A DNA stretch of 64,000 nucleotides from Actinospica robiniae DSM 44927 (GTDB lineage: Bacteria; Actinomycetota; Actinomycetes; Streptomycetales; Catenulisporaceae), in the NCBI RefSeq assembly GCF_000504285.1, contig NZ_KI632511.1, forward strand, positions 1,981,372 to 2,045,371, read 5' to 3'. The notes below the pieces were generated by a model. The model was given only the letters and a program-made list of their open reading frames with translations. It did no database searches and was not told the origin of the DNA. The position numbers and the translations under genes are program-made. Shown piece by piece: positions 54,410-62,769 of the stretch (positions are counted from its first letter, which is position 1; each line of letters opens with the position of its first letter).

Positions 54410-56875
54410 TTAGCGGAGGTGGTTGTATCCGGCGCCGGTGCCGGCGTTGGTGATGGCGTTCTGGTCGACCCCGACGCTGGTTCCGGTGTAGCCGGTGACC
54501 TGGGTGGGGTAGCCGGATTCGATCTGGTAGATGTTGCCGGTGGTCTCGCCGCGCAGCATGGTGTTGTCGGCGGGGTACATGCTCAGGTGGGTGTCCTCGG
54601 CGGTGGTGCCGGCGTTGTCGAGGGTCCATTCGTCGACGTAGGTGCGCGGGCCGATATCGGGGACGTTGGAGAAGCTCGAGACGTAGATCGGGGCTCCGCC
54701 GGCGACGATGTACACCCCTCCGCCCGGGCCGTCACCGAGCAGGGCGGTGCCGTCGGCCGGGGTGGCGCGCAGGTGGGTGTCTTCCGCGGTGCTACCTGCG
54801 TTGGTCAGGGTCCACTGGTCGACCGTGACGCGGTTGGCGGAGATGTGCGGGACGTCGGAGAAGGAGTGCACGTGGATCGGAGCGCCACCGGCCACGATGT
54901 ACACGCCGCCGCCCGGGCCGTCACCGAGCAGGGCGGTGCCGTCCGCCGGGGTGGCGCGCAGGTGGGTGTCCTCCGCGGTGCTGCCCGCGTTGGTCAGCGA
55001 CCACTGGTCGACGTAGACGCGGTTCGGAGAGATGTCGGGGACATCAGCAAAGGAGTGCACGTGGATCGGGGCTCCGCCGGCGACGATGTACACGCCACCG
55101 CCCGAACCATCACCAAGGAGGGTGGTGCCGTCGGCCGGGGTGGCACGCAGGTGCGTGTCCTCCGCGGTGCTGCCAGCGTTGGTCAGCGACCACTGGTCGA
55201 CGAGGACGCGGTTCGGAGAGATGTCGGGGACATCAGCAAAGGAGTGCACGTGGATCGGAGCGCCACCGGCCACGATGTACACGCCACCGCCCGAACCATC
55301 ACCGAGCAGCGCGGTGCCGTCGGCCGGGGTCGCGGACAGGTGGTTGTAGACGCCACCGGACCCTGCGTCGTCGATCGCGCTCTGGTCGACGATGACCCGG
55401 GCGTGGATGTCGGGGACGTCGGAGAAGGAGTGCACGTGGATCGGGGCGCCACCGGCGACGATGTAGACCCCGCCGTTGTAGCCCTCCAGCGCGGTGCCGT
55501 CGGCCGGGACCTGCGGCAGCGCATTGAGCTGCGCCTGAGTGATGTTCGTGTACGGCTGTGAGCCGCCGACGTTCGCCCAACTCGAGACGTAGATCGGCGC
55601 GCCGCCCGCGATCCGGTAGACCTGCCCGGTCTCGATCACGTTCACGAACGTCCCGTCCGCCAACGACGGCTTGGTCGATACGTCCATGTAGTCTTCGTCG
55701 ATGCCGCCGCTGATCGAGTACCCGCCGTACGACGGCGTGGCGTTGCCGGCGTACTGGTGGATGCGCTGGTGATTGGCGAAGTCGCCGCTCGGCACGTAGG
55801 AGTCGCTGGCGGTCGCCTGGCCGTTCCAGTGCGCGACGTCGACCATGTCCGGCAGCGTCTCGCTGCCCAGGTTGTTGACCAGGTCGGCGATGCCCGACGC
55901 GCCGCTGCTGTACTCGCCGGCGAGATATCCCAGCGAGTGCAGCTTGGTCGTCCACGACGAGGCGAAGGTCAACGCGGCGCTCGTGCCGCCGGAGGAGTAC
56001 GCCTCCATGTCGTAGAAGATCGGGGTGCCGGTGCCGAACCCGAGCGCCGACGCCTCCGACGCGGCGTCCTGGGCGGAGCTCACGGCCGCGGACGAGGCGG
56101 TCGAGGCGGAGAAGGTGGAGCACGACACGCAGCCGGAGCTGACGTCGGGGTCCTGCGGACCGACGTACATCAGGTAGAAGTGCCAGCCCGCGTTCGCCAG
56201 CGTCGAGACCCAGCTCGCGGTCAGGTTGGCCTGCGAGCACCCGCGGTTGACGCCGCCGATGTAAATCCCGATCGCGCTGTAGGGCGAGTTCGCCTTCCAG
56301 GCGTTCATCGTGGTCAGGCTCGGAGCGTCGCAGGCGTCGAAGGCCTCGCCGGTGAAGGTCGTCGCGCTGGACGGCTGCGCCGCGGTCTGCGGCTGCACGG
56401 CATTCGCAGTCGCGAGCGGGCTCGCGCTCGACGTGGATAGCCCGGCGGAGCTCAGGATGGAGGAGACCTGGCCGAAGTCCGGACCGTAGCCGCCGGTCAC
56501 GGTGATGCCCGGCGCGGTGGCGGACACCTCGTGGCCGACCGAGTCCACGTGCGTCCGCACCGGGGCGTTCGCCGGCCCGGGGCCGACCAGCAGCGCCGCG
56601 GTCTTGCCGCGGGCTCGGGCCGAACAGTCCTGGGTGTCGCTGGGGGCGCCCAGGTAGAGCGCGTGGCGGGAGAAGTCGACGCACGTGTGCGGCGAGTTCG
56701 CCAGGTCGATCACCGGCCAGGACTTCGGGACGGTGAACTGGTAACCGCGATAGCTCACGGTCTGCTGCGATGCCGTGGCCGCGTCGGCGGCGGAGGCCGT
56801 GGTGCCCGCGACCACGAGGGCCGCGAGCGCGGCCGAGGCCGCGACCAGCGTTCGACCTATTCCGGTTCTCGTCAT
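54410..56875 (-). CDS. Secreted DUF1906 (glycoside-hydrolase-like) protein with C-terminal repeats
   Basis: An 821-residue exported protein. A signal peptide with MTRTGIGR and a long hydrophobic core ends near residue 30. A catalytic-type domain from about residue 165 to 395 matches DUF1906/Rv2525c-like glycoside-hydrolase folds (GEAFDACDAPS, IGIYIGGVNRGC, FYDMEAY, GGIDEDYMD). From about residue 400 to the end run seven repeats of roughly 55-60 residues built on ADGTxLxG, GGVYxVAGGAPIHVHSF and VDQWxLxNAG. The repeats probably bind the cell surface (inference). The stop is followed by a terminator hairpin. The repeat part is almost identical to that of the NlpC/P60-like protein at 59937-61655. 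Confidence 0.85.
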   Translation of the reverse strand: MTRTGIGRTLVAASAALAALVVAGTTASAADAATASQQTVSYRGYQFTVPKSWPVIDLANSPHTCVDFSRHALYLGAPSDTQDCSARARGKTAALLVGPGPANAPVRTHVDSVGHEVSATAPGITVTGGYGPDFGQVSSILSSAGLSTSSASPLATANAVQPQTAAQPSSATTFTGEAFDACDAPSLTTMNAWKANSPYSAIGIYIGGVNRGCSQANLTASWVSTLANAGWHFYLMYVGPQDPDVSSGCVSCSTFSASTASSAAVSSAQDAASEASALGFGTGTPIFYDMEAYSSGGTSAALTFASSWTTKLHSLGYLAGEYSSGASGIADLVNNLGSETLPDMVDVAHWNGQATASDSYVPSGDFANHQRIHQYAGNATPSYGGYSISGGIDEDYMDVSTKPSLADGTFVNVIETGQVYRIAGGAPIYVSSWANVGGSQPYTNITQAQLNALPQVPADGTALEGYNGGVYIVAGGAPIHVHSFSDVPDIHARVIVDQSAIDDAGSGGVYNHLSATPADGTALLGDGSGGGVYIVAGGAPIHVHSFADVPDISPNRVLVDQWSLTNAGSTAEDTHLRATPADGTTLLGDGSGGGVYIVAGGAPIHVHSFADVPDISPNRVYVDQWSLTNAGSTAEDTHLRATPADGTALLGDGPGGGVYIVAGGAPIHVHSFSDVPHISANRVTVDQWTLTNAGSTAEDTHLRATPADGTALLGDGPGGGVYIVAGGAPIYVSSFSNVPDIGPRTYVDEWTLDNAGTTAEDTHLSMYPADNTMLRGETTGNIYQIESGYPTQVTGYTGTSVGVDQNAITNAGTGAGYNHLR
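54413..55668 (-). repeat. Seven-unit coding repeat array, copy 1
   Basis: Tandem units of about 180-190 bases within the DUF1906 gene. Internal units are nearly identical to each other and to those at 60588-61652. The first and last units are divergent, as is usual for such arrays. Confidence 0.9.
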
Positions 56876-57236
56876 GTTCGTTCCCTGCTTTCCTGGTGTA
56901 CGTGCGGAGGCGTGGCGCGATGCCGGAGTCGATGATCAAAGCGCTGATACTGATGCGGTGGCGGGACCGCCCGCGGGGTGCCGCGCAGGGCTCTGATTCG
57001 CCTCGGCCAGAGCCATGTTCGCCCGCGCGGCCCGGTTCGCGGAAGCACTCCGACCTGGCATAAACCGTCCCTGGCCTGGACGTTTTATGCCAGCGCGGCA
57101 ACCGCGCCGGTGAACGGCGCCGCAATGCAATCAGCAGATGGACGGACGTGGACGCTATGGAAGACCTCTGAGATAATTCCGGCGGGCGGCGGCACGCGTG
57201 CAGACCGGGCTGCTTGGGGCAGTGGGGAGAAGAATC
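56876..57236. promoter_or_regulatory. Divergent promoter region between DUF1906 gene and LuxR-type regulator
   Basis: Non-coding. It contains the strong dyad at 57056-57092 roughly midway between the two start codons, so one operator could control both genes. The regulator has a weak upstream GTG at 57198 that may extend its frame into this region. Confidence 0.6.
57056..57092. promoter_or_regulatory. 15-7-15 dyad, likely operator
   Basis: Left arm TGGCATAAACCGTCC (57056-57070), 7-base spacer, right arm GGACGTTTTATGCCA (57078-57092); 14 of 15 positions pair. A second copy with the same spacing is at 58356-58392 after the regulator gene. The pattern fits a homodimeric regulator, most simply the LuxR-type protein encoded next to it. 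Confidence 0.75.
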
Positions 57237-58226
57237 TTGTTGTCGGCATTGGGTGTCTCGGAGACGGCCGAACAGGTCTACGTGGCGATGCTCGCGCAGC
57301 CGGACCTCGGCGTGGAGGGCCTGGCCGCGCAGCTCGATCTGACCGAGGCCCAGGTGGGCGAAGCCCTCGACGACCTGTTCGCCCTGTCCTTGGTGCGCGA
57401 GTCCTTCGACCGGCCGGGCCGGCTGCGCGCGCTCGAGCCCGAGATCGGCCTGCAGGCGGCGCTCGCGCGCCAGCACGAGGAGCTCGTGCGGCGCCAGCAG
57501 CAGGTCGCCGCCGGCCAGGCCGCCGTCGCCCGGATGCTCGCCGAACACGCCCGGGCCGCCCCTCGGCCGGCCGGGGACTCCGGGGTCGAACACCTGATCG
57601 GCATGGACGCGGTCCAGGGCCGGCTCGAGCGCTTCTCCCGCGATACCGAATCCGAGGTGCTCACCTTCATGCCCGGCGGCGCCCAGTCCGCCTCCGCGCT
57701 CGAAGCGGCCTGCGAGAACGACGCCCGGCTGCTCGCGCGCGGCGTGTCCATCTGCACCGTCGGCCAGGACAGCATCCGCAATCACGCACCGACGCTGGCC
57801 TACGCCCAGTTCCTCGCCGATCACCACGCCGAGTTCCGCACCGCGCCGATGCTGCCGCCGCGGATGATCGTGATCGACCGTCGCAGTGCCCTGGTGCCGC
57901 TGGATCCGGCCGACACCCGCAAGGGAGCCCTGCACCTGACCGCCCCGGGCACCGTCGCCGTCCTGCTCGCCCTGTTCGAACAGGTCTGGGAGACCGCCGT
58001 CCCGCTCGGCGCCGACCGCACCCCCGACCGGGAGAGCCTGACCGCCATCGAGCGCGGCCTGCTCACCCTGCTAGCCCGAGGCCTGACCGACGAGGCGGCC
58101 GCGGCCCGTCTCGCCGTCTCCCCGCGCACCGCCCGGCGCCTGATGGCGGAACTGATGGAGCGGCTCGGCGCCACCAGTCGCTTCGAGGCCGGTCTCAAGG
58201 CCGCCCGGAGCGGCTGGCTCCCCTAA
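57237..58226 (+). CDS. TrmB/LuxR-type transcriptional regulator
   Basis: About 329 residues. The N-terminus (LGVSETAEQVYVAMLAQPDLG...LAAQLDLTEAQVGEALDDL) is a TrmB-like winged helix. The middle is an effector-like domain of unknown ligand. The C-terminal 60 residues are a LuxR-type helix-turn-helix (LTAIERGLLTLLARGLTDEAAAARLAVS in outline). This layout is common in actinomycetes near small secreted peptide genes. I chose TTG 57237, with GGGGAG 7 bases upstream; GTG 57198 and TTG 57240 are alternatives. The dyads on both sides suggest self-regulation and control of the peptide gene downstream. No link to the biosynthetic cluster can be read from the sequence. Confidence 0.88.
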   Translation: MLSALGVSETAEQVYVAMLAQPDLGVEGLAAQLDLTEAQVGEALDDLFALSLVRESFDRPGRLRALEPEIGLQAALARQHEELVRRQQQVAAGQAAVARMLAEHARAAPRPAGDSGVEHLIGMDAVQGRLERFSRDTESEVLTFMPGGAQSASALEAACENDARLLARGVSICTVGQDSIRNHAPTLAYAQFLADHHAEFRTAPMLPPRMIVIDRRSALVPLDPADTRKGALHLTAPGTVAVLLALFEQVWETAVPLGADRTPDRESLTAIERGLLTLLARGLTDEAAAARLAVSPRTARRLMAELMERLGATSRFEAGLKAARSGWLP

Positions 58227-58538
58227 GCCGTGCCCTCGAACTAGGGCCTGTGCCCCGGAACTGGCGTCAGATCGGGCCGCGACGCCCGTCACGCACGCTC
58301 GCCGCAGCACACGGGCCAGCGCACGGACCAGCGTTGACCTGCGCCGTTTCGGCCGTGGCCGGAAGCGTCCGGGCTGGGGACGGTTTATGCCAGGCTCCGG
58401 ACCTTCCGCCGGCGGGCCGCGGCGGGCGAGGATGGGACTTGCCGGGGAAGCCCGGGGCCGCACTCGGGCGAGATCGCCCGATCCGGGCCGCGTCGATCCC
58501 GATCAAGAATTCCTTCTCGCCGAAACCGGGGTACCCCC
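58227..58538. promoter_or_regulatory. Intergenic region with second operator copy
   Basis: 312 non-coding bases between the regulator and the small peptide gene. It contains the second dyad (58356-58392), about 150 bases before the peptide start, and no other gene that I can see. Confidence 0.55.
58356..58392. promoter_or_regulatory. Second copy of the 15-7-15 dyad
   Basis: Left arm TGGCCGGAAGCGTCC (58356-58370), 7-base spacer, right arm GGACGGTTTATGCCA (58378-58392). The right arm is the exact complement of the left arm at 57056-57070; the left arm matches that arm at 11 of 15 positions. The identical spacing supports a real site upstream of the small peptide gene. Confidence 0.7.
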
Positions 58539-58709
58539 ATGCCTGCTTCCCGACGTATCAGAACTCTGACCACGGCGCTGCTGGCCGCGGCCGCCCTCGG
58601 TACCGCCGCCGTCGGCGGGATCGACGCCGCGCACGCGTCGCACGCGCCCCGTTCCGCCGCCGCGGCGCCGTCGGACGATTCCACGCCCGACGGCCTGATC
58701 TGGGACTAG
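58539..58709 (+). CDS. Small secreted peptide (56 aa)
   Basis: A 56-residue peptide too short for most gene callers. It begins MPASRRIRTL, then an alanine/leucine-rich hydrophobic core (about residues 11-28) with a likely signal-peptidase site after AHA (near residues 30-33). The mature part is about 23 residues, acidic and proline/serine-rich, ending STPDGLIWD. The preceding sequence is not a strong ribosome site. It lies downstream of the LuxR-type regulator and of the second operator copy. Such short exported peptides next to TrmB/LuxR-type regulators are possible signalling peptides; that is inference. Confidence 0.55.
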   Translation: MPASRRIRTLTTALLAAAALGTAAVGGIDAAHASHAPRSAAAAPSDDSTPDGLIWD

Positions 58710-58719
58710 ATCCTCTTCC

Positions 58720-59040
58720 ATGCGCCTGTCGCTGATCACCCTGTACCCGCCGGCGAACGCGGCCGGCCCGGGTCCGAGCGCCGCGGTCGTCGTCGACCTG
58801 CTCTGGGTGGTGGCCCTCCCGCAGGACAAAGTCGAGCACATCTCCGTACGCGCCGCACCCGAACGCATCCAGGTCGGCGTGTTCACGACACTCCCGGACC
58901 GGGAGGCCGCCCTGGCCGCCGTCGGACTGGCCGCCCGCGCCTGTGCGTGCTCGGCCCTGCTGTCCGGCTGGACCTGGATCGCCCCGGGCCATGCACACGA
59001 AACCGGGCCGCCGATCGCCTCCGCGCCCCCCGAAGACTGA
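58720..59040 (+). CDS. Hypothetical protein (106 aa)
   Basis: A 106-residue protein that I do not recognise. It begins MRLSLITLYPP, contains one moderately hydrophobic stretch (AAVVVDLLWVVALP), a central ISVRAAPERIQVGVFT segment and a cluster of two cysteines (ARACACSALL). The base pattern by codon position looks coding. It starts 10 bases after the small peptide gene and ends 16 bases before the next start, so the three genes may be one unit. The ribosome site is weak. Confidence 0.5.
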   Translation: MRLSLITLYPPANAAGPGPSAAVVVDLLWVVALPQDKVEHISVRAAPERIQVGVFTTLPDREAALAAVGLAARACACSALLSGWTWIAPGHAHETGPPIASAPPED

Positions 59041-59056
59041 AAGGGCTGATCCACTC

Positions 59057-59887
59057 GTGAACCTCGTCCGCCGACCCCGCCGCCGTATGACGGCGATCGC
59101 GCTCGCCACGGTAGCCGCGTGCGGCGCCTGCGCGGCGGTAATCCTCGCCGCCGGCGCGGGAGCCGCCACCGCCTCGTCGAGCACGGCGCGGAAGCCACTC
59201 GCCCCCGCCCTGAGCACTCCACCCGTGGCCACTGCCTCCGCCGCGCCCGCGACGTCCGTCGCCGTCACGCCGACGAGCTCGCTCGGCGGCGGCGCCGCGA
59301 AGACTCCGTCCGGCGGCACCAAGCCGGTCACGCCGGCCGCCACCCGGTCTGCGCTCGCCCCCTCGCAGCTGCCCGCCTTTTCCGGTGAGCAGTGGGAGTC
59401 CGCGGGCGCGCTGAGCGTCCGCACCGTCACCGGGCACACGATCACCGAGAACGAGTGCGCGGACGTGCCGGGCGCTACCGTATGGACCCAGCAGGGATTC
59501 TCCGGCGGCGACGGGAAGAACCCGGCCATCGAAGACGCCTTCGACTTCCCCGACGCGGCTGCGGCACAGCGGGCCTACGCCCGGTTCACCGCCGCGATGG
59601 CCGATTGCCAGACGACCACCCGGGCGTATCAGAGCAAGAACGGCGTCACGCCCGACGCCGTGGTCCGGCAGACGGCCGCGCTGCCGCACGCGCTCGCCTG
59701 GTCCCGGACCTGGACCGGAGTCGAGGGCATGTCCGCCGAGGGCCCGCAGACCAACCACGTCTACGTGGCGACGGCCGGCAGCCGGCTGATCGTGCTGCAG
59801 TTCACCGAATTCCCCGGAGCCACCGCGCCGTACGCGATCTCCGGCGATCCCCAGACCCTGGCCATGCTCGCGGGCAAGACCGCGTAG
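59057..59887 (+). CDS. Secreted or lipid-anchor-like protein, possible PknH-like sensor fold
   Basis: About 276 residues. The N-terminus has a basic stretch (RRPRRR) and a hydrophobic core ending near AAGAGAATA, a signal peptide or single anchor. A low-complexity Ala/Thr/Pro/Ser linker covers about residues 40-105. The C-terminal domain has cysteines in ENECADVPG and MADCQTT, and segments FDFPDAAAAQRAYARF and VYVATAGSRLIVLQF, which recall extracellular sensor domains of the PknH type; I am not certain. The GTG at 59057 follows AAAGGG at a rather long distance; ATG 59087 is the alternative. It precedes the NlpC/P60-like gene by 49 bases. Confidence 0.6.
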   Translation: MNLVRRPRRRMTAIALATVAACGACAAVILAAGAGAATASSSTARKPLAPALSTPPVATASAAPATSVAVTPTSSLGGGAAKTPSGGTKPVTPAATRSALAPSQLPAFSGEQWESAGALSVRTVTGHTITENECADVPGATVWTQQGFSGGDGKNPAIEDAFDFPDAAAAQRAYARFTAAMADCQTTTRAYQSKNGVTPDAVVRQTAALPHALAWSRTWTGVEGMSAEGPQTNHVYVATAGSRLIVLQFTEFPGATAPYAISGDPQTLAMLAGKTA

Positions 59888-59936
59888 CCGGGCCGGAAAC
59901 CGCACCACCGTCCACTCACTCGAAAAGGACTCATCG

Positions 59937-61655
59937 ATGTCGCCATCCTCCACTCGCGGCGCCCGCGTACGCGCCGGCGCAGTCCTGGCAGCCATGACCG
60001 CGGCCTGCGTGATCACGGTCATCCCCTCGTCCTCGGCCAGCACCGGATACGGCCCGGCCAAACCCCTCGGCACCAACGCCACCACCAACGGCTCGCTCGG
60101 CCCGTCGACCTTCCTGGGCGCCGAGACCCGCGGCCAGATCATCGGCCGGGCCAGGGACTGGATCCAACAGGGCGTCATGTACAGCGACACGCAGAACTCC
60201 GACGGCTCCGGCGACTGGAACTACTGGTCGGACTCGCAGACCGGCGGACCGTACCGGCAGGACTGCTCCGGCTTCGTCTCCATGGCCTGGGGCCTCGGCT
60301 CCTCGCAGGCCTCGTTCACGATCGACGCGTCCCCGTACTCGACGATCACCGACTCGAACATCACCAGCGACAAGAACATCGACGACGGCGACGCCCTCGA
60401 CTACCACAACGACCACATCGTGCTGTTCGACCACTGGACCGACACGAGCGGGCACTTCGCCTATGACGCGGAGCACACCCAGGGCGAGGTCACCGACCAG
60501 CGGACCAGCAGCGTGTACGGCAGTTCCCTGGAGGGCTACGCGCTGAGCGACTTCGAGGCCCTGCAGCGCTCCAGCGTCGTGGCGCCGTCGTTGGCGGACG
60601 GGACGTTCGTGGACGTGATCGAGACCGGGCAGGTCTACCGGATCGCGGGCGGCGCGCCGATCTACGTCTCGAGTTGGGCGAACGTCGGCGGCTCACAGCC
60701 GTACACCTACATCACTCAGGCGCAGCTCAATGCGCTGCCGCAGGTCCCGGCCGACGGTACCGCGCTGGAGGGCTACAACGGCGGGGTCTACATCGTCGCC
60801 GGTGGCGCCCCGATCCACGTGCACTCCTTCTCCGACGTCCCCGACATCCACGCCCGGGTCATCGTCGACCAGAGCGCGATCGACGACGCAGGGTCCGGTG
60901 GCGTCTACAACCACCTGTCCGCGACCCCGGCCGACGGCACCGCGCTGCTCGGTGACGGACCCGGCGGCGGGGTCTACATCGTCGCCGGCGGAGCCCCGAT
61001 CCACGTGCACTCCTTCTCCGACGTCCCCCACATCTCCGCCAACCGCGTCACGGTCGACCAGTGGACCCTGACCAACGCTGGCAGCACCGCCGAAGACACC
61101 CACCTGCGCGCCACCCCGGCCGATGGTACTGCGCTCCTTGGTGATGGTTCGGGCGGCGGCGTGTACATCGTCGCCGGCGGAGCCCCGATCCACGTCCACT
61201 CGTTCTCCGACGTCCCCGACATCTCCCCGAACCGCGTCTACGTCGACCAGTGGTCGATCACGAACGCGGGCAGCACCACCGAGGACACCCACCTGTCCGC
61301 CACTCCCGCCGACGGCACCGCCCTGCTCGGTGACGGCCCGGGCGGAGGGGTGTACATCGTCGCCGGCGGAGCCCCGATCTACGTCTCGAGCTTCTCCAAC
61401 GTCCCCGACATCGGCCCGCGCACCTACGTCGACGAATGGACCCTCGACAACGCCGGCACCACCGCCGAGGACACCCACCTGAGCATGTACCCCGCCGACA
61501 ACACCATGCTGCGCGGCGAGACCACCGGCAACATCTACCAGATCGAATCCGGCTACCCCACCCAGGTCACCGGCTACACCGGAACCAGCGTCGGGGTCGA
61601 CCAGAACGCCATCACCAACGCCGGCACCGGCGCCGGATACAACCACCTCCGCTAA
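59937..61655 (+). CDS. Secreted NlpC/P60-like protein with C-terminal repeats
   Basis: A 572-residue exported protein with a signal peptide (about residues 1-35). The catalytic-type domain (about 60-215) has RQDCSGFVSMAW, cysteine 110, and NDHIVLF, histidine 160, the pattern of NlpC/P60-like cysteine peptidases that cut cell wall peptides. From about residue 215 to the end run six repeats of 55-60 residues with ADGTxLxG, GGVYIVAGGAPI and VDQW, nearly identical to those of the DUF1906 protein at 54410-56875, which has seven. Repeat-directed wall or polymer binding is likely. The ATG follows AAAGGA. A perfect terminator hairpin lies 33 bases after the stop. Confidence 0.85.
   Translation: MSPSSTRGARVRAGAVLAAMTAACVITVIPSSSASTGYGPAKPLGTNATTNGSLGPSTFLGAETRGQIIGRARDWIQQGVMYSDTQNSDGSGDWNYWSDSQTGGPYRQDCSGFVSMAWGLGSSQASFTIDASPYSTITDSNITSDKNIDDGDALDYHNDHIVLFDHWTDTSGHFAYDAEHTQGEVTDQRTSSVYGSSLEGYALSDFEALQRSSVVAPSLADGTFVDVIETGQVYRIAGGAPIYVSSWANVGGSQPYTYITQAQLNALPQVPADGTALEGYNGGVYIVAGGAPIHVHSFSDVPDIHARVIVDQSAIDDAGSGGVYNHLSATPADGTALLGDGPGGGVYIVAGGAPIHVHSFSDVPHISANRVTVDQWTLTNAGSTAEDTHLRATPADGTALLGDGSGGGVYIVAGGAPIHVHSFSDVPDISPNRVYVDQWSITNAGSTTEDTHLSATPADGTALLGDGPGGGVYIVAGGAPIYVSSFSNVPDIGPRTYVDEWTLDNAGTTAEDTHLSMYPADNTMLRGETTGNIYQIESGYPTQVTGYTGTSVGVDQNAITNAGTGAGYNHLR
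60588..61652 (+). repeat. Six-unit coding repeat array, copy 2 (inverted relative to copy 1)
   Basis: Same units as 54413-55668 but on the opposite strand. Long stretches, including the 3' end through the stop codon, look identical or nearly so at the base level. This makes a long inverted repeat about 5 kb apart. Confidence 0.9.
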
Positions 61656-61688
61656 ACCGAGTAGCAGACAACTGAGACCCCGATAACG

Positions 61689-61736
61689 CGGCGGGCCGCC
61701 GCATCCGACGTCATCGTCGGATGCGGCGGCCCGCCG
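61689..61736. terminator. Perfect 22-bp hairpin terminator
   Basis: Bases 61689-61710 and 61715-61736 are exact reverse complements around the loop TCAT. It follows the NlpC/P60-like gene and ends that transcript before the DUF4132 gene. Confidence 0.88.
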
Positions 61737-61857
61737 GTGCGTCATACGACCACGACGAGGGCGCGGCAGAAGTTGTCGGCGTGGTCCGCTAACGTCCTCT
61801 GCCATCGGGCCCCGGGTATCCGGATCCGAACTCGAGGAGAGCAGAGGTGGGGCGGGC

Positions 61858-62769
61858 ATGGGCTGGGTGCGGACCGCGGACGACGGCTATGAGCTGGCCG
61901 TCGAGGAGGGGAAGCTGGTCTGCCGCAACGCAGCCGGCAAGCGCCTGCGCTCCATACCCAAGCAGGTCAAGGAGGATCCCGCCGTCCTCGAGTTACGCCA
62001 GCTGGTCGAGTGGCTCACCCGGCACGCGGCCGAGTGCCGCGAGCAGGCCGAGCGCTGGCTGGTGCGCTCCCTGCCCGTGCCGGCCGCACTGATCACGCGG
62101 ATCTGGCCGGACGAGGCCTGGCAGACGGTGCTCAAGGACCTGGTCGTCGTACCCGTCCTCGACGACGGAGCGGAGAGCGCGGCCGGAATCGGCGCCTGGG
62201 ACACGGCCCGGGCCGGCTTCCTGCGGGCTGCGGACGCTCGCGGACTCGGCGTCGTCGACCTCGACGGCGAGAGCGTGCGCATCACCGCCGAGCGGATCGC
62301 GATCCCGCATCCGGTGCTGCTGGCGGACCTGGCGGATCTGCGCGAGTTCGCCGTCGAGCTGAATCTGCGTCAGTCCGTGGACCAGCTCTTCCGCGAGACC
62401 TGGATCCGGCCCGCAGGCATCGAGGCCCAGGCCGTGCAGTTCGAGGAGTACGCGCGCGGGCGGTATCCCGAGCTCAGGCAGCTGGCTCAGCGGGCCCTGG
62501 CCTTCGGCTACCAGGTGCGCGGCGGCTATGCGGTCTGCCGCGTGCACGAGGCCGGCGTCGGCATCGAGGCGCGCGTGTGGGTCGGGGCCGAAGATCCCTA
62601 TTCCCAAACCGAGACAGGCGCCTTGGAGTTCGCGGACGGCGCCGGGCGCCGGCTTCGGTTGGTGGAGGTCGGACCGGTGGCCTGGTCCGAGGGTGTGCGT
62701 CTGGCCGCCGCGCTCTACGCCGGCCGGACCGTCCAGGAGTCGAACGCCGGCTCGGAGGCCGGGCAATGA
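61858..62769 (+). CDS. DUF4132 domain protein
   Basis: A 303-residue protein with the DUF4132 pattern: MGWVRTADDGYELAVEEGKLVCRNAAGK in outline, then VEWLTRHAAECREQAERW and LPVPAALITRIWPDEAW, with the family-typical tail containing YAVCRVHEAG. The function of this domain is unknown. It has no signal peptide. GAGGAGAGCAGAGG-type purine-rich sequence precedes the ATG. It is coupled by ATGA overlap to the large gene behind it. It lies after a terminator and so is separate from the secreted-protein genes. Confidence 0.75.
   Translation: MGWVRTADDGYELAVEEGKLVCRNAAGKRLRSIPKQVKEDPAVLELRQLVEWLTRHAAECREQAERWLVRSLPVPAALITRIWPDEAWQTVLKDLVVVPVLDDGAESAAGIGAWDTARAGFLRAADARGLGVVDLDGESVRITAERIAIPHPVLLADLADLREFAVELNLRQSVDQLFRETWIRPAGIEAQAVQFEEYARGRYPELRQLAQRALAFGYQVRGGYAVCRVHEAGVGIEARVWVGAEDPYSQTETGALEFADGAGRRLRLVEVGPVAWSEGVRLAAALYAGRTVQESNAGSEAGQ

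Noticed and set aside
54413-55668. CRISPR-like array suggested by regular repeats
   Set aside because: Units of about 180-190 bases are in frame and encode a protein repeat; there are no short direct repeats with unique spacers and no cas genes.
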